From the NCBI RefSeq assembly GCF_026625745.1, contig NZ_CP113061.1:1389501-1453500 (forward strand): 64,000 bases of DNA, read 5' to 3'. Under the pieces are notes generated by a model that was not told the origin of the DNA, ran no database searches, and saw nothing but the letters and a program-made list of their open reading frames with translations. Shown here in pieces: positions 16,386-25,307 of this stretch (position 1 is its first letter; each line of letters starts with the position of its first letter). Origin of the DNA: Asticcacaulis sp. SL142. Its GTDB lineage: Bacteria; Pseudomonadota; Alphaproteobacteria; Caulobacterales; Caulobacteraceae. The translations under genes were made by a program, and so were the position numbers.

Positions 16386-16751
16386 TTACATATAGCCGTC
16401 GGCCTTGAAACGCACCGCGCTGGCCCGGATCAGGTCGGCGATATCCTGCGTCAATTCCGGCGTCAGGCCCTTGAAGTTAAACGATGACTTACCGTTCTGA
16501 CGACGTTTCAGGCTGTCCGGTAAGGTCGCCAGCATGTCCGGGTGCTGATAGATCGGCATGAGATGAAGGGCCACTATGCTCTTGCGGATTTCAACCCCGC
16601 CAAACCACATGCGAAAGCCGTCCTTGGCCGCGCGCGGTGAGCCCAGATAGTAGCGCATGGGTTCATCGTGCAGCGACACGCAGTCGCGCTCATAGACCAG
16701 AAGCATTTGCTTTATGGCCTCGAACGCTTCGGTCAGATTGGTGTGCGTCAT
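16386..16751 (-). CDS. Cytoplasmic protein of unknown function
   Basis: 121 residues from the ATG at 16751, which has AAAGGA 7 nt upstream and starts 10 nt after the quinone oxidoreductase stop. No signal peptide or membrane helix. It contains YYLGSPRAAKDGFRMWFGGVEI and ends RLKADGYM-like (VRFKADGYM). The segment MLATLPDSLKRRQNGKSSFNF recalls small DUF1801-like proteins, but I am not confident. Probably cotranscribed with the oxidoreductase. Confidence 0.7.
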   Translation of the reverse strand: MTHTNLTEAFEAIKQMLLVYERDCVSLHDEPMRYYLGSPRAAKDGFRMWFGGVEIRKSIVALHLMPIYQHPDMLATLPDSLKRRQNGKSSFNFKGLTPELTQDIADLIRASAVRFKADGYM

Positions 16752-16761
16752 GTTGTGTCCT

Positions 16762-17751
16762 TTAGCTAACTTCCAGCACGACCTTACCGACATGCTGCCC
16801 GGCCTCCAGCCAGGCGTGGGCTTCGCCCACCTTATCAAGGCTAAATTCCTTTTCGACAACGGTTTTTATGGCCCCTGCGTCAATCAGCGGCCAGACCTGA
16901 TCGCGGACGGCATGGCTCAAGCGGGCTTTTTCATCGGCGGATCGCGGTCGCAGGGTTGATCCGGTCACGATCAGTTGCTTTTGCATAAGGCGAAACAGGT
17001 CAAGCGTGACCTTTGAGCCCGCACCGACACCGACCTGCACCAGGCGGCCCTTGGGTTTCAGACAGATCAGGTTTTTGTCAGTGTAGTCGCCGCCCACTAT
17101 ATCAATGACCACATCGGCCCCACCGTAAGCTTTGACGGCTTCAACGAAATCCCCGGCAGCCGCATCGATGACCAGATCAGCGCCGAATGCGGCCACGCGC
17201 AGCGCTTTATCGGCACCACGCACGGTCGTGATGACTTTGGCGCCAAAACCTTTCGCCATCTGAATGGCCATCGAGCCAATACCGGAATTGCCGCCGTGGA
17301 TGAGCACCGTCTCACCCGCCTTAAGCCCCCCGCCCTCCATCATATTGGCATAGACGGTCAGCGCCACTTCCGGCAGGGTCGCCGCTTGCGCCATCGTAAG
17401 GCCTTTGGGGATCGGCAGTAGGTGGCGGGCATCGACACTGACGAACTCGGCATAGCCCCCGCCATTGGTCAGCGCACAGACCTTATCCCCCAGTTTCCAG
17501 CCCAGCACGCGCGCCTGATCATCGCTAAGGTTCAGGCTCTCAATATAGCCTGATACCTCAAGTCCCAGTATGGGCGATGCCCCCGCAGGCGGCGGGTAAG
17601 CCCCGATGCGCTGTAGAATATCGGGACGGTTCACTCCGGCATGGCTGACCCGTATCAGGACATGGCCCGCAGGCGTCTCAGGCCGGGGGGCTTCAGCCTT
17701 AATAAGATCATACGGACTTTTCCCGTCATTGTTCACCTGAATCACATCCAT
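16762..17751 (-). CDS. NAD(P)H-quinone oxidoreductase, zinc-free MDR family
   Basis: 329 residues. The N-terminal GroES-like fold has HAGVNRPDILQRIGAYPPP. The Rossmann part has VLIHGGNSGIGSMAIQMAKGFGAKV, typical of QOR/PIG3 enzymes. No zinc-binding Cys cluster is seen, so it reduces quinones or enones with NADPH rather than oxidising alcohols. The ATG at 17751 gives MDVIQVNNDG; a TTG seven codons upstream is possible. It leads a short operon with the 121-residue protein. Confidence 0.88.
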   Translation of the reverse strand: MDVIQVNNDGKSPYDLIKAEAPRPETPAGHVLIRVSHAGVNRPDILQRIGAYPPPAGASPILGLEVSGYIESLNLSDDQARVLGWKLGDKVCALTNGGGYAEFVSVDARHLLPIPKGLTMAQAATLPEVALTVYANMMEGGGLKAGETVLIHGGNSGIGSMAIQMAKGFGAKVITTVRGADKALRVAAFGADLVIDAAAGDFVEAVKAYGGADVVIDIVGGDYTDKNLICLKPKGRLVQVGVGAGSKVTLDLFRLMQKQLIVTGSTLRPRSADEKARLSHAVRDQVWPLIDAGAIKTVVEKEFSLDKVGEAHAWLEAGQHVGKVVLEVS

Positions 17752-17880
17752 GCTGATTCGTTTTCCTTGCAATCTTCGCCTGATACGGGTTTGATGATGA
17801 TCATAAACAGATAGGGTTCATATTCAACCGATCCCAGTTTTTCGATCTCAGCTATAAGCTAAAATCCGGGGAGGCAGCCT

Positions 17881-18099
17881 ATGATAGATGACGATATTCC
17901 GGCTGAACCGCGCGCGCTTACGGCCACCAAAGGCCTTGCGGGCACTTTGTTTCGGGAAGATCTCGATCCGTTCAGCGTCGAAGACCTGACCGCCCGGATT
18001 GAGGCGCTGGAGGCCGAAACGATGCGTACCCGCAACGCCCTGACTGCCAAGAAAAGTCAGCGTTCCGCGGCGGATGCGCTTTTCTCCTTTAAGGGGTAG
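17881..18099 (+). CDS. DUF1192 family protein
   Basis: 72 residues. GGGGAGG lies just upstream of the ATG. The core, FREDLDPFSVEDLTARIEALEAE, is the DUF1192 signature: an acidic N terminus and a short coiled coil. These small cytoplasmic proteins are common in alphaproteobacteria and their role is unknown. It is divergent from the quinone oxidoreductase. Confidence 0.85.
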   Translation: MIDDDIPAEPRALTATKGLAGTLFREDLDPFSVEDLTARIEALEAETMRTRNALTAKKSQRSAADALFSFKG

Positions 18100-18268
18100 G
18101 GGCGCCCAAACCGTAACACTCGCAGTCACGGGAATGGCACGAGGGTTGCATCGAATGGGACACAAAGCGATTTGTGACAAGGCCTGCGGGGCATGATATG
18201 GTCCGCATGGCTATTATGGTTAAGCGTAGTATGGGTTCGCCCTACATTTATTTGAAGGCAGTCTTTTG

Positions 18269-18796
18269 ATGTCAGATAGTGTCGCCACACAGATAGTTCA
18301 GCGCGTTGAAATCGTGCGTGATTTTGCCCGCTCCGACCTGTTTGACCGGACCTTTAAAGAAGGTATGGCTTTGGTCGAAGAGACCGCCGCCTATCTGGAT
18401 GGCGATGGCCGCCGGGATAGCCGCCTGCTGAACCGCGAAGACGCTTTAGCCTATGCCGGTGAAAGCATGCGCCTGACCACCCGCCTGATGCAGATCGCTT
18501 CGTGGCTTTTGGTGCAGCGCGCTGTGCGTGAAGGTGACATGGAAGCCGCCGATGCCTGCGAAGAACGCTACCGCCTCACCCCGGTCCAGAGCAGTTCGGC
18601 TGATGCGGGCGAGAAAATGCCCGAAGGCCTGATCAGCTTGCTGGACCGTGCCAACCGCCTCTATGATCGCATTTCTCATATGGATAAACGCATGTTTATT
18701 GACGCTGAATCCGAAGCCCCTGCGGTCAATCAGGTGCTGAACCAGATGCAGCTTTTGCAAAACGCCTTTGGTACGGCCACCGACGCGCGCCAATAG
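18269..18796 (+). CDS. rcdA: CtrA-degradation adaptor RcdA (DUF1465)
   Basis: 175 residues, all-helical. FDRTFKEGMALVEETAAYLDG and SMRLTTRLMQIASWLLVQRAV are the family core. In Caulobacter, RcdA localises at the cell pole and links CpdR-primed ClpXP to PopA and the master regulator CtrA, allowing CtrA destruction before DNA replication. The ATG at 18269 follows GAAGGC; a TTG directly before it is not needed. Its own terminator follows. It places the organism among bacteria with the CtrA cell-cycle circuit. Confidence 0.9.
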   Translation: MSDSVATQIVQRVEIVRDFARSDLFDRTFKEGMALVEETAAYLDGDGRRDSRLLNREDALAYAGESMRLTTRLMQIASWLLVQRAVREGDMEAADACEERYRLTPVQSSSADAGEKMPEGLISLLDRANRLYDRISHMDKRMFIDAESEAPAVNQVLNQMQLLQNAFGTATDARQ

Positions 18797-18817
18797 AGTT
18801 AGCAATTGCGGTTTTAA

Positions 18818-18839
18818 GGGGCCTGACGGCCCCTTTTTT
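18818..18839 (+). terminator. Terminator of rcdA
   Basis: Stem GGGGCC / GGCCCC with loop TGAC, followed by six T. It sits 21 nt after rcdA and abuts the convergent SulP gene. Confidence 0.88.
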
Positions 18840-20319
18840 AATGCCCTGCACCTGATGGCAAGTGGGTCTTATCGAACTGCCCGACCTTTCCAACAAGGGT
18901 CGAACAGGCCTCCGACATGTCGATGACATTGACCTCAGCCCCGTGGCGGCGATAGCGGAACACGATCTTATCAATCGCATCGACCGCCGTAATGTCCCAG
19001 ATGCGGGCATGGGTCAGGTCGATCGTGACGCTTTTCGGATGGCCGTGGAACTCAAATCCGGACGTCAGCAGGTCGGCGGACACGAAGAATATCTGCCCCT
19101 GCACCTTATAGATGTGGATATCGTTGTCCCCGCTATCCACACGCTCAACCGCCACCAGTTTTGAGACCTTAAGCGCGAAAAATATCGCGCTCATGATCAC
19201 CCCCAACACCACGCCTTTCGACAGGTCGTGAGTCAGCACCACCGCAAGCGTCGTCACGATCATCACCGCGCTCGATTGCTTAGGCGTTGTGCCCAGACGG
19301 CGGATCGAGTTCCAGTCGAACGTGCCGACCGACACCATAATCATCACCGCAACCAGCACCGCCATAGGGATCATGGCCACCCATTGTTGCAGCACCAGTA
19401 TCAAAAACAACAGGAACAGACCGGCCCACAGGGTCGACAACCGCCCGCGTCCGCCCGATTTGACGTTGATCACGCTTTGGCCAATCATGGCGCACCCGGC
19501 CATGCCGCCAAACAGCGGCGATAAGATATTGGCAATGCCCTGCCCGCGCGCTTCGCGGTCTTTATCGGACGGGGTATCGGTCATGTCGTCGATGATATTT
19601 GCGGTCAGTAAGGATTCCAGCAGACCGACAAAGGCCAGCGTTGCGGAAATCGGCGCGATAATCACAAGCGTTTCCCAAGTCAGCGGCACATTGGGCAAAT
19701 GAAACGCCGGAAAGGCCGTCGGCATCTGCCCCATATCGCCAACCGTGCGCACATTAATGCCCGCCCAGACCACCACGCCGGTCAGGGTCAGTATGGCCAC
19801 CAGCGGCGACGGCACAGCTTTGGTGATATAGGGAAAGCCATAGATGATGCCTAAACCGGCGGCCACCAACGCATAGGTTTGCCAGTTCACCCCGGTCAGT
19901 TCCGGCAACTGCGCCATAAAGATCAGGATAGCCAGCGAATTAACAAAGCCGGTCATGACAGAGCGCGACACAAACCGGATTAGCGACCCCAGTTTGAGCC
20001 ACCCGATGATGATCTGAAACACCCCGGTCAGGATCGAGGCGGCAAACAGATATTCAAGCCCATGCTCCTTAACCAGCGTCACCATCAATAGCGACATGGC
20101 GCCCGTTGCGGCTGAGATCATGGCGGGCCGGCCACCGACGATCGAGATCGTCACCGCAATGATAAACGACGCGTAGAGCCCGACCGCCGGATCAACCCCG
20201 GCGATAATCGAAAAGGCAATGGCTTCGGGAATAAGCGCCAAAGCGACCACTGTGCCGGACAAAAGATCGCGGCGCGGATTGGACAGCCACTCGCGTTTGA
20301 GCGTGTCGATATTGAGCAT
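18838..20319 (-). CDS. SulP family anion transporter with STAS domain
   Basis: 493 residues from the ATG at 20319 (AGGG about 11 nt upstream). Ten or more hydrophobic segments begin with [26 protein letters not shown], the SulP signature, and the C-terminal 100 residues form a STAS domain ([20 protein letters not shown]). Family members carry sulfate, bicarbonate or other anions with Na+ or H+ across the inner membrane. The substrate cannot be told from sequence. The upstream extension to 20493 lacks membrane-protein character and is rejected. Divergent from the XRE regulator. Confidence 0.9.
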   Translation of the reverse strand: MLNIDTLKREWLSNPRRDLLSGTVVALALIPEAIAFSIIAGVDPAVGLYASFIIAVTISIVGGRPAMISAATGAMSLLMVTLVKEHGLEYLFAASILTGVFQIIIGWLKLGSLIRFVSRSVMTGFVNSLAILIFMAQLPELTGVNWQTYALVAAGLGIIYGFPYITKAVPSPLVAILTLTGVVVWAGINVRTVGDMGQMPTAFPAFHLPNVPLTWETLVIIAPISATLAFVGLLESLLTANIIDDMTDTPSDKDREARGQGIANILSPLFGGMAGCAMIGQSVINVKSGGRGRLSTLWAGLFLLFLILVLQQWVAMIPMAVLVAVMIMVSVGTFDWNSIRRLGTTPKQSSAVMIVTTLAVVLTHDLSKGVVLGVIMSAIFFALKVSKLVAVERVDSGDNDIHIYKVQGQIFFVSADLLTSGFEFHGHPKSVTIDLTHARIWDITAVDAIDKIVFRYRRHGAEVNVIDMSEACSTLVGKVGQFDKTHLPSGAGH

Positions 20320-20646
20320 GTGAGAAAAAACCCTGAACAAAACCACTTGCAGACAGTATGGCGCACACAGACGGGCTGCGGCGGTCAATGATGTTTTGAT
20401 TGAGAGTTGTCCGGGGGATCGGCGCCCGGAATAGCCACCCGTTACGGGTCCATTGTGTGGAGCTTTACTTGCACAGGCCCTAGTCGTTCGCAAGGGCTAA
20501 CTTACGCACACATTCCCCCATAGGTGTCTTTAGCCTGTGACTTCGCCTCTGGCACGAAGCTTGAAACTCACAGTACGAAGCGTCCCGAAACGGAACGCGG
20601 AATATGTGAATTTCAACAGCCAAACCTGACCAGAAGGGGACTAAAC
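20320..20646. promoter_or_regulatory. Divergent region between the SulP transporter and the XRE regulator
   Basis: 327 bp without a gene. It must carry promoters in both directions. I see no clear -35/-10 pair, riboswitch or strong palindrome. The XRE gene has AAGGGGA close before its ATG. Confidence 0.35.
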
Positions 20647-21030
20647 ATGGCTACTGATATCGATCTGCACCTCGGCAAACGCCTGCGCCGCCGCCGCCGC
20701 CTGCTCGGCCTGACCCAGCAACAACTGGCTCTGGCCGTTGGCATCCGCTTCCAGCAAATCCAGAAATATGAATGTGGCGCCAACCGCATTTCCGCCGCCC
20801 GCCTGTTCCAACTGGCCAAGGCGCTGGAAACCCCGATCAACTACTTCTATGACGGCCTGTCCGACGACCGCACCGAAGTCGCGGCCGTTCAGAACGAAGG
20901 CATCGAAGTGTTTTCGCGCAAGGAAACCCTCGATCTCATTCAGGCCTATTACCGCCTGTCGGAGCGTCCGCGCCGTCGTCTGCTTGATCTCGCCAAATCG
21001 CTTAACGGCGAAAACGATCAAGCTGCTTAA
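20647..21030 (+). CDS. XRE-family transcriptional regulator
   Basis: 127 residues. The helix-turn-helix is at about 8-62 (GKRLRRRRRLLGLTQQQLAL, AVGIRFQQIQKYECGANRIS). The C-terminal part (NEGIEVFSRKETLDLIQAYY, RRRLLDLAKSLN) is the extension common in alphaproteobacterial cytoplasmic XRE regulators. AAGGGGA lies 6 nt before the ATG at 20647. Targets unknown; the divergent SulP gene is a candidate. Confidence 0.88.
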   Translation: MATDIDLHLGKRLRRRRRLLGLTQQQLALAVGIRFQQIQKYECGANRISAARLFQLAKALETPINYFYDGLSDDRTEVAAVQNEGIEVFSRKETLDLIQAYYRLSERPRRRLLDLAKSLNGENDQAA

Positions 21031-21079
21031 CTTTATTCGCTCAAACGCCGCGTAGGCTTACCTCGCCCATTTAAGCATG

Positions 21080-21102
21080 CTAACGCTTCGCTTCTTGAGC
21101 AC
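21080..21102 (+). repeat. Short dispersed repeat (CTAACGCTTCGCT type)
   Basis: CTAACGCTTCGCTTCTTGAG plus CAC. Related copies lie within the 3' end of ruvC at 57245-57262 and 57276-57298. No function is apparent here. Confidence 0.45.
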
Positions 21103-21129
21103 AAAGCCTCGGGCGGGCGGTCGCCCTTG

Positions 21130-21150
21130 CCAAACCCTTTCAGGGTTTGG
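21130..21150 (+). other. Perfect hairpin downstream of the XRE gene
   Basis: Nine-base arms CCAAACCCT / AGGGTTTGG around TTC. No T tract follows, so it may be a transcript-end stabiliser rather than a classical terminator. Confidence 0.5.
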
Positions 21151-21275
21151 AAATTCTGACCGTACGTTTGAGTTATGTAAAGTAATTATACACTATACCC
21201 CTTCTGGTCGCATAGCGTCCGGATGATCACTTTCCGACTGGACGTACACGGCGACTGTATTTACATCTGGCCGTC

Positions 21276-22085
21276 ATGACAAAATCCCCGGACTTCGATC
21301 ATCTGGACGCCTTTGCCCAGACCCTCGCCGCCGCCGCCGCACGCATTTCGCTGCCGCTGTTTCGTACCCTGACATTGGGGGCCGACAATAAGCTGGACAA
21401 GGGCTTTGATCCGGTCACCGAAGCCGACAAAGGTGCCGAACGCGCCATCCGTGCGCTCATTTCGGAACACTTCCCCAACCACGGCGTCATCGGCGAAGAA
21501 TATGGCGAGCATCAGCCCGATGCCGAATTTGTCTGGGTGTTAGACCCCATCGATGGCACCCGCGCCTTTATTTCCGGCCTGCCGCTGTGGACGACCTTGA
21601 TCGGTCTGCGCCACCATAATCGCCCCGTCGTCGGCGTCATAGCCCAGCCCTTTTTAGGTGAAATCTTTATCGGCAGCCCCAACCTCGGCTCCCGTCTGAT
21701 CACCGCATCTGGTGAAGTGCCGCTGAAAGTTCGCGATTGCGGCACACTATCCGCCGCCACGCTAGGCACCACCGATCCCTTCCTGTTCAAAGGCATAGAG
21801 GCCGACGCGTTCGGGTCATTGCGAAGTGCGGCCCGCCTGTCACGCTATGGCTGCGACGCCTATGCCTTTGCCATGGTTGCCCAAGGCACGATGGATATCG
21901 CCCTTGAAACCGGCCTGATGGCCTGGGATATCGATGCCATCATTCCGGTGATCGAGAACGCCGGCGGCACCGTCACTGACTGGCACGGTAAACCTGTCGG
22001 CGGCTTTGGCGGTCAGGTGATCGCAGCAGGGACTACAAACGTGCGTGATGAAGCCCTAAGCCACCTTCGTCCGGCCGCGATCTAA
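21276..22085 (+). CDS. hisN: Histidinol-phosphate phosphatase HisN (inositol monophosphatase family)
   Basis: 269 residues. IMPase metal-site motifs in order: DPVTEADKGAE, GEEYGE, LDPIDGTRAFISG and LMAWDIDAI. The loop RAFISGLPLWTTLIGL is typical of HisN-type histidinol-phosphatases rather than SuhB. It converts histidinol phosphate to histidinol in the cytoplasm. This fits the absence of a phosphatase domain in the his operon at the window start. Other IMPase substrates cannot be excluded. Confidence 0.88.
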   Translation: MTKSPDFDHLDAFAQTLAAAAARISLPLFRTLTLGADNKLDKGFDPVTEADKGAERAIRALISEHFPNHGVIGEEYGEHQPDAEFVWVLDPIDGTRAFISGLPLWTTLIGLRHHNRPVVGVIAQPFLGEIFIGSPNLGSRLITASGEVPLKVRDCGTLSAATLGTTDPFLFKGIEADAFGSLRSAARLSRYGCDAYAFAMVAQGTMDIALETGLMAWDIDAIIPVIENAGGTVTDWHGKPVGGFGGQVIAAGTTNVRDEALSHLRPAAI

Positions 22086-22607
22086 CGCCCAGGCCACAAA
22101 AAGGGGTAGACCGCGTCCGGCAGGGCATCGCCATTCACCTATAATTGACAAAGCGGTCAAAAAAAGTTGAACACAGACGGCGACACCCCCAACCCCATGC
22201 CCCACAACGGCTAGTCAGCGCGTCAGGATTTCCCCTGCACGTTGTGTTACGACACAATTATGGTATGGTGTCCAAAATACCGGTCAAACTCCGGCCATAA
22301 AAAATGTCTAAATGACTGAGTGCCGGAAAATAAAGGGCATCAGGACCTGGCAACATCAGAGCGTTGCCTATATGCGGACTATCATCAGAACGATACAAAA
22401 TTCTTTTATAACCTTAAGTGTTTAGAGCCTGCAGCCTGAAAAACCGCAACCCGAAACCGTAAGGGATAAATGCCGATGAGCTATATTGCGAATAATTCTC
22501 AATTGCGATATGATGAAATCGACACCTATTCTGACCCGTTCGCGTTCACAGGGCTATCGCACCCTGCGGACGTTTTATTAGACACACCTCATAAGAAGGA
22601 GGCCGAC
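22086..22607. other. Long gap between hisN and a 62-residue protein gene
   Basis: 522 bp, noticeably A/T-richer in its second half. It holds the hairpin or operator-like sequence TTGTGTTACGACACAA (22242-22257). An in-frame extension of the next gene starts at 22470/22476, but its codon use is unlike that of the neighbours. Nothing else is recognisable. Confidence 0.4.
22242..22257. promoter_or_regulatory. Operator-like inverted repeat
   Basis: TTGTGT and ACACAA separated by TACG, a perfect 6+6 inverted repeat in the gap upstream of the 62-residue protein gene. Candidate repressor site only. Confidence 0.3.
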
Positions 22608-22796
22608 ATGCTGGGTACCCCTGCCATTAAGCGCTCCACATCCACCCGCCATTCCATTATTCCCGACCTGTCGCTTGACGACCTGCTTAACGACGAAATG
22701 ACCCGCATGGTCATGGAAGTCGATGAGGTCGACGAAGACAACTTACGCGAAATGCTATCGCTGACGGCGGATGCTTTGCGTTTGCGCTTGAGTTAA
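22608..22796 (+). CDS. Small acidic protein of unknown function
   Basis: 62 residues from the ATG at 22608, preceded by AGAAGGAGG with 6-nt spacing, the best ribosome site in the area. Starts at 22470 and 22476 would add about 45 residues with A/T-rich, atypical codons. The core is DLSLDDLLNDEMTRMVMEVD and then EVDEDNLREML, helical and acidic, like several short alphaproteobacterial proteins without known function. Confidence 0.6.
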   Translation: MLGTPAIKRSTSTRHSIIPDLSLDDLLNDEMTRMVMEVDEVDEDNLREMLSLTADALRLRLS

Positions 22797-22825
22797 ACCT
22801 TGCGCGGCTCAATAAGCCGCCCTAT

Positions 22826-23317
22826 GTGGCGAGGATGAATATTCGTCCCGCCACCGCCGCTGACCATGACGCTATCTGGTCGATCCTTGAGCCTGTCATC
22901 CGCGCTGGCGACACCTACGCCTTACCCCGCGACTGGTCGCGCGAACAAGCCTTAAACTACTGGTTTGCTGACGGTCATCATCCCTTTGTAGCCGAAGCCG
23001 ACGGACAAATTCTTGGCACCTACCACCTCAAAGCCAATCAAAAAGGCGGCGGCAGCCATGTCGCCAACGCAGGCTTTGTGACCGCTCCCCACGCCACCGG
23101 CAAGGGGGTGGCGCGCGCCCTGTGCCAGCACGCGCTTGAGGTCGCCAAAGACATGGGCTTTCGCGCCATGCAGTTCAATTTCGTCGTCTCGACCAACAGC
23201 CGCGCCGTGGCGCTATGGCACGGGCTGGGCTTTCAGACCCTGACCCGCCTGCCAGACGCCTTCGATCATCCGGTCGAAGGGCTGGTCGATGCCCTAGTCA
23301 TGTTCCGAAAGCTCTAA
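22826..23317 (+). CDS. GNAT-family N-acetyltransferase
   Basis: 163 residues. The N terminus MNIRPATAADHDAIWSILEP and the acetyl-CoA loop APHATGKGVARALCQHALE (Q/R-x-x-G-x-G/A pattern as HATGKGVA) are GNAT hallmarks, as is SRAVALWHGLGFQ near the end. Substrate unknown. The frame starts with GTG at 22826; the ATG at 22835 is equally likely. Its last 24 nt overlap the convergent ABC transporter gene. Confidence 0.85.
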   Translation: MARMNIRPATAADHDAIWSILEPVIRAGDTYALPRDWSREQALNYWFADGHHPFVAEADGQILGTYHLKANQKGGGSHVANAGFVTAPHATGKGVARALCQHALEVAKDMGFRAMQFNFVVSTNSRAVALWHGLGFQTLTRLPDAFDHPVEGLVDALVMFRKL

Positions 23318-25180
23318 ACTTTTAGTCGCCGTATCATCTGCCAGAAACCCGCCGGTCTGGCGCGCCCACAGACGCGCATAGAGCCCGCCGGCAGCTATCA
23401 GTTCGGCATGGGTACCCACCTCGACAATCCGGCCGCCATCCATGACCACCAGCCGGTCCATGCGCGCGATGGTGCTGAGGCGGTGGGCGATGGCGATCAC
23501 CGTCTTGCCGGTCATCAGGTCAATCAAACTCTCCTGTATCGCGGCCTCGACCTCGGAATCGAGCGCCGAGGTCGCCTCATCCAGCACCAGCATCGGCGCA
23601 TTTTTCAGTAAGACCCGCGCAATGGCGACACGTTGACGCTGACCACCCGACAACTTGACACCGCGTTCCCCGACATGGGCCTCAAGACCTGTGCGCCCCT
23701 TGGAATCGACCAGGGCTGGTATAAAGCTGGCGGCATGGGCACGCGCGGCGGCTTCCATAATTTCGGCATCGCTGGCGCCCGGCTTCGCATAGCCGATATT
23801 GTCGCGGATTGAGCGGTGCAGCAGCGACGTATCCTGCGTCACCATGCCGATTTTGGCGCGCAATGATTCCTGCTTGACCGCCGCGATGTCCTGCCCGTCG
23901 ATCAGGATACGCCCGCCGGTCAGGTCATAAAGCCGCAGGAACAGGTTAACCAGCGTTGATTTACCCGCCCCCGATGGCCCGACCAGACCGATCTTTTCGC
24001 CCGGCGCAATGGTCAGGTTGATGCCGTTGAGCGCCGGACGCCCGGTTTCGCCATAGCCGAACTGCACGTCTTCAAAGCGGATTTCGCCGCGCGTCACCAT
24101 CAGGTCCTGCGCCTGCGCGGCATCGATGACCGTATGGGGATGCGAGATGGTTTCCATGCCATTTTGCACGGTACCGATATTTTCAAATAGACTGGTGACC
24201 TGAAACATCACCCAGCCGGACATATTGAGCAGTCGCTGCGTCAAAGCTCCGACCAGCGCAATGGCGCCGACGCTGATGGCGCCATCACGCCACAGCCACA
24301 CCGCCAAGATGCCGGTGGAGATCAGCAGACTGGCGTTCAACACCGCCACGCCGATATCGAGCGTAGTGATCAGTCGCTGCTGAGCCTGCCATTTTTTGCC
24401 GTTGAAATCGAGGGCTTCGCGCACATAGTCGTCTTCGCGACGGGTATTGGCAAACAGCTTGACCGTCTGGATGTTGGTATAGCTGTCAACCACTCGGCCC
24501 ACCAGTGATGAGCGCGCCTCAGAGCCTTCTTCCGACGCCTTGGAAAGCTTGGGCACGAACCGCAGGCACATCAGGACATAGAGCGCCATCCAGATGATTA
24601 CGGGCAGGATCAGGCGTGGATCGGCGGCAAAAAACAGCACGATCGCGCTGGTGAAATAGACTATAACATAAAGGAAGGTGTCACACAGGGTCACCAGCGT
24701 GTTGCGCAAGGCCGAAGCTGTATCGACCACCTTTGAGGCCAACCGTCCGGCAAAATCATTGCTGAAAAAGCTCAAAGATTGCCGCACGACATGGCGGTGC
24801 GACTGCCAGCGGATCAGGGTCGGAAAATTAGATGTGATCGCCTGTTGCAGGATCAGCGAATGTAAGCCCAACAGTGCGGGCGATAAAACACCCAGCACCA
24901 GCAGCATGATGATGAACTCGCGGCCATGCAAAGCCCAAAGCTGTGCCGGATCGGCGTGAGTCAATATGTCGATGACCCGCGCGATGTACTGAAACACCAT
25001 CACTTCGGTCAGGGTGAAGGCCAGCCCCACCACCAGCAATACCGCAAAGACCGGCCAGACCTGACGCAGAAAATGGGTGAAAAACCCGCGCACGGTCGTG
25101 GGCGGCGTTGCGGCCTGATAGTCCTTAAACGGCTTAATCAGGCTCTCAAAAAAGGTAAATACGGGTGCGAGTATCATCAT
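23294..25180 (-). CDS. ABC exporter, fused permease and ATPase (MsbA/multidrug type)
   Basis: 628 residues. Six membrane helices occupy about 35-330. The nucleotide-binding domain has Walker A GPSGAGKST, Q-loop MVTQDTSLLHRS, signature LSGGQRQR, Walker B MLVLDEATSALDSE and switch His in AIAHRLST. A homodimer would export a lipid or drug from the cytoplasm. Substrate not predictable. It overlaps the 3' end of the GNAT gene. Confidence 0.93.
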   Translation of the reverse strand: MMILAPVFTFFESLIKPFKDYQAATPPTTVRGFFTHFLRQVWPVFAVLLVVGLAFTLTEVMVFQYIARVIDILTHADPAQLWALHGREFIIMLLVLGVLSPALLGLHSLILQQAITSNFPTLIRWQSHRHVVRQSLSFFSNDFAGRLASKVVDTASALRNTLVTLCDTFLYVIVYFTSAIVLFFAADPRLILPVIIWMALYVLMCLRFVPKLSKASEEGSEARSSLVGRVVDSYTNIQTVKLFANTRREDDYVREALDFNGKKWQAQQRLITTLDIGVAVLNASLLISTGILAVWLWRDGAISVGAIALVGALTQRLLNMSGWVMFQVTSLFENIGTVQNGMETISHPHTVIDAAQAQDLMVTRGEIRFEDVQFGYGETGRPALNGINLTIAPGEKIGLVGPSGAGKSTLVNLFLRLYDLTGGRILIDGQDIAAVKQESLRAKIGMVTQDTSLLHRSIRDNIGYAKPGASDAEIMEAAARAHAASFIPALVDSKGRTGLEAHVGERGVKLSGGQRQRVAIARVLLKNAPMLVLDEATSALDSEVEAAIQESLIDLMTGKTVIAIAHRLSTIARMDRLVVMDGGRIVEVGTHAELIAAGGLYARLWARQTGGFLADDTATKSLELSEHD

Positions 25181-25252
25181 AAACCTGTGGGCTTTGTATG
25201 TGTTTATACCGCCCGTATGTCAGTTGATGACATGATCATGCTGCTTAGACAT

Positions 25253-25282
25253 GAAAAAGGGCGGGAGTTTAATCCCGCCCTT
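25253..25282 (-). terminator. Terminator of the Ala/Lys-rich protein gene
   Basis: Ten-base arms AAGGGCGGGA / TCCCGCCCTT around GTTTAA; a run of T follows on the - strand. It lies 26 nt after the stop at 25308. Confidence 0.88.
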
Positions 25283-25307
25283 CCTTAATCCGGATATCGT
25301 GCGGGTG

